From an uncultured Lachnospiraceae bacterium (lineage in GTDB: Bacteria; Bacillota; Clostridia; Lachnospirales; Lachnospiraceae): a DNA stretch of 64,000 bases. Both the position numbers and the translations under genes were made by a program. Shown piece after piece: positions 63,025 to 64,000 of the stretch. The notes below the pieces were generated by a model. The model made no database searches. It saw nothing but the letters and a program-made list of their open reading frames with translations, and was not told the origin of the DNA. Each line of letters starts with the position of its first letter. Position 1 is the stretch's first letter. The stretch is from positions 1-64,000 of the forward strand of contig CACWKX010000007.1 in assembly GCA_902761585.1 (NCBI GenBank). The letters are read 5' to 3'.

Positions 63025-63753
63025 TCAGTAGATAACGACCTTCGTCTTCGTCGGTACATTCTTGTACAGCCAGACTGCGTCCTTCTCCCTCAGGCGAATG
63101 CACCCATGTGACTGCGGATGCGTACCGATTGTCCCGACGCCCTTCCCCGGCCATCTGTGGAATCCACTTCCTGAAAATTCCATGTAGAAATACAACGGCG
63201 ACCCATACTGACCAGTATAGCTGTGCTTCTTCCATCCGATGGTAAAGTTTCCAACTGGTGTCATGTTCATCATACCGGTTGTACACTTGAATACCTTGAC
63301 AAGCTCCCATCTCCGATTGGAACCTTTATAAAGATTCAGCCGCTGTTTATCGAGCGATACCCAGATCAGATAACTTGTCTTACTCTTGCGCGTCTTCTGG
63401 TTGGCAAACGCAATCTTGGTCGACGTGTTGTAGTCGGAGCCGCCGACAATGCTTGCCAGATCCTTCTTAAAGTTCAGATACCTGCTTGCGATCTTGTAAT
63501 TATGACCTTTCAGCCTGATGGTACACTTCGAACCGCCCTTTATGACAGTCACAAAAGTGCCTGCCTTAAACCGCCCGTATTTGGTTCTGACGGCTCTTTT
63601 CAAGGTTGCCTGCCACGCAAGTGTATCGACCCTCTGGATAGGCTCACCCGGCTGAATTGCCGGAATTCTCACTGCCGCATAGGCCAGATCCGCCGGGATC
63701 AGCATCATAACTGAGAACACTGCCATCAGAAGCAGCTTCCGAAGCTTTTTCAT
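63025..63753 (-). CDS. secreted L,D-transpeptidase (YkuD), copy 2
   Basis: A 242-aa paralogue of the enzyme at 62266. Signal peptide about 1-27, YkuD domain with Cys218 in SHGCIRL. The start at 63753 follows a GGGAGAG site; in-frame codons upstream lack one. The two copies share blocks such as RTKYGRF and WVSLDKQR and probably arose by tandem duplication. Confidence 0.9.
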   Translation of the reverse strand: MKKLRKLLLMAVFSVMMLIPADLAYAAVRIPAIQPGEPIQRVDTLAWQATLKRAVRTKYGRFKAGTFVTVIKGGSKCTIRLKGHNYKIASRYLNFKKDLASIVGGSDYNTSTKIAFANQKTRKSKTSYLIWVSLDKQRLNLYKGSNRRWELVKVFKCTTGMMNMTPVGNFTIGWKKHSYTGQYGSPLYFYMEFSGSGFHRWPGKGVGTIGTHPQSHGCIRLREKDAVWLYKNVPTKTKVVIY

Positions 63754-63828
63754 CTCTCCCACCCTCTCATCTCCTGTATTTGCTCTTTCAGCTCCAGACA
63801 CCCCTCATCTCTTTCTGAAGCCAGTACA

Positions 63829-63858
63829 ATCGTACCATTTCAAATTGTGTTCATTCAA
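63829..63858 (-). promoter_or_regulatory. possible promoter of the L,D-transpeptidase pair
   Basis: Minus strand: TTGAAT (63853-63858), 18-nt spacer, TACGAT (63829-63834). Moderate match. Confidence 0.45.
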
Positions 63859-63898
63859 GATTGATCCTCTGAGTTATCTCTTAAGAGTTTCTTAAGAC

Positions 63899-64000
63899 TC
63901 AGGAGTGAAAGGCGTAAAGATTGTGATCCCCAATTGTCCCGATTTTCTCTGCCGTGCAGTCCGCGTCGTAATAATCATGCAGATAGGTCAGCACCCGCTC
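63899..64000 (-). CDS. 3' end of a gene cut by the window edge
   Basis: The last 33 codons of a minus-strand frame ending in TGA. The peptide includes YLHDYYDADCTAEK and GDHNLYAFHS. Composition is protein-like, but the family cannot be told from this fragment. Confidence 0.6.
   Translation of the reverse strand, partial: ERVLTYLHDYYDADCTAEKIGTIGDHNLYAFHS

Overview
The window looks like chromosome from a low-to-mid GC Gram-positive anaerobe of the class Clostridia, most likely Lachnospiraceae-like. This is inferred from gene content, not from a database search. The pointers are RNase Y, a CymR-type Rrf2 regulator next to cysK, a Cheo-type (LexA) SOS box at recA, a small one-domain DgkA, YfhO-type membrane glycosyltransferases, strong AGGAGG ribosome-binding sites, and a molybdenum hydroxylase of the XdhD type. 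Almost every gene lies on the minus strand; only two adjacent genes (37656-39570) are on the plus strand. No insertion sequence, phage gene or CRISPR array was seen.

Layout from left to right. 1-284: a strong minus-strand promoter and leader that look like the start of an rRNA operon running off the left edge. 285-8523: UvrD-type helicase, gltX, an FtsW-type SEDS protein, leuD, leuC, ilvC and ilvN (branched-chain amino acids). 8685-15131: cell-wall-binding amidase, DUF362 protein, UbiB-type kinase, phasin-like protein, dgkA, rpoD. 15294-18033: a sulfur block (cymR, cysK, rhodanese-TtcA fusion). 18274-24849: secreted protein, putP, rny, recX, recA. 25086-30769: a five-gene Dlt-like surface acylation operon (secreted SGNH protein, acyl carrier protein, MBOAT, AMP-forming ligase, membrane SGNH protein). 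30900-33189: two poorly characterised genes and tRNA-Thr(CGU). 33446-37260: XdhD and a FAD subunit. 37261-41942: an ATP-grasp / glycosyltransferase region with an exported glutamine-amidotransferase-like hydrolase and two copies of a roughly 75-nt leader element. 42029-46784: livKHMGF transporter. 47042-52725: rseP, dxr, cdsA, uppS, frr, pyrH (envelope lipid precursors and translation). 52827-63753: a second envelope cluster (PaaK/CapK-like enzyme, ATP-grasp enzyme, CsbB-like glycosyltransferase, two YfhO proteins, two L,D-transpeptidases). A gene fragment closes the window.

The main theme of the second half is cell-surface chemistry. Undecaprenyl phosphate is supplied by uppS. Two GT2 enzymes with C-terminal membrane segments probably load sugars on it, and the two YfhO proteins are the likely outer-face transferases. 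The Dlt-like operon probably esterifies a surface polymer, and the L,D-transpeptidases and amidase remodel peptidoglycan. Three related ATP-grasp ligases lie beside or near the GT2 genes. Two of the three ATP-grasp transcription units carry the same leader hairpin. This repeated leader, the ATP-grasp/GT2 pairing and the exported amidotransferase-fold protein are the best candidates for something undescribed.
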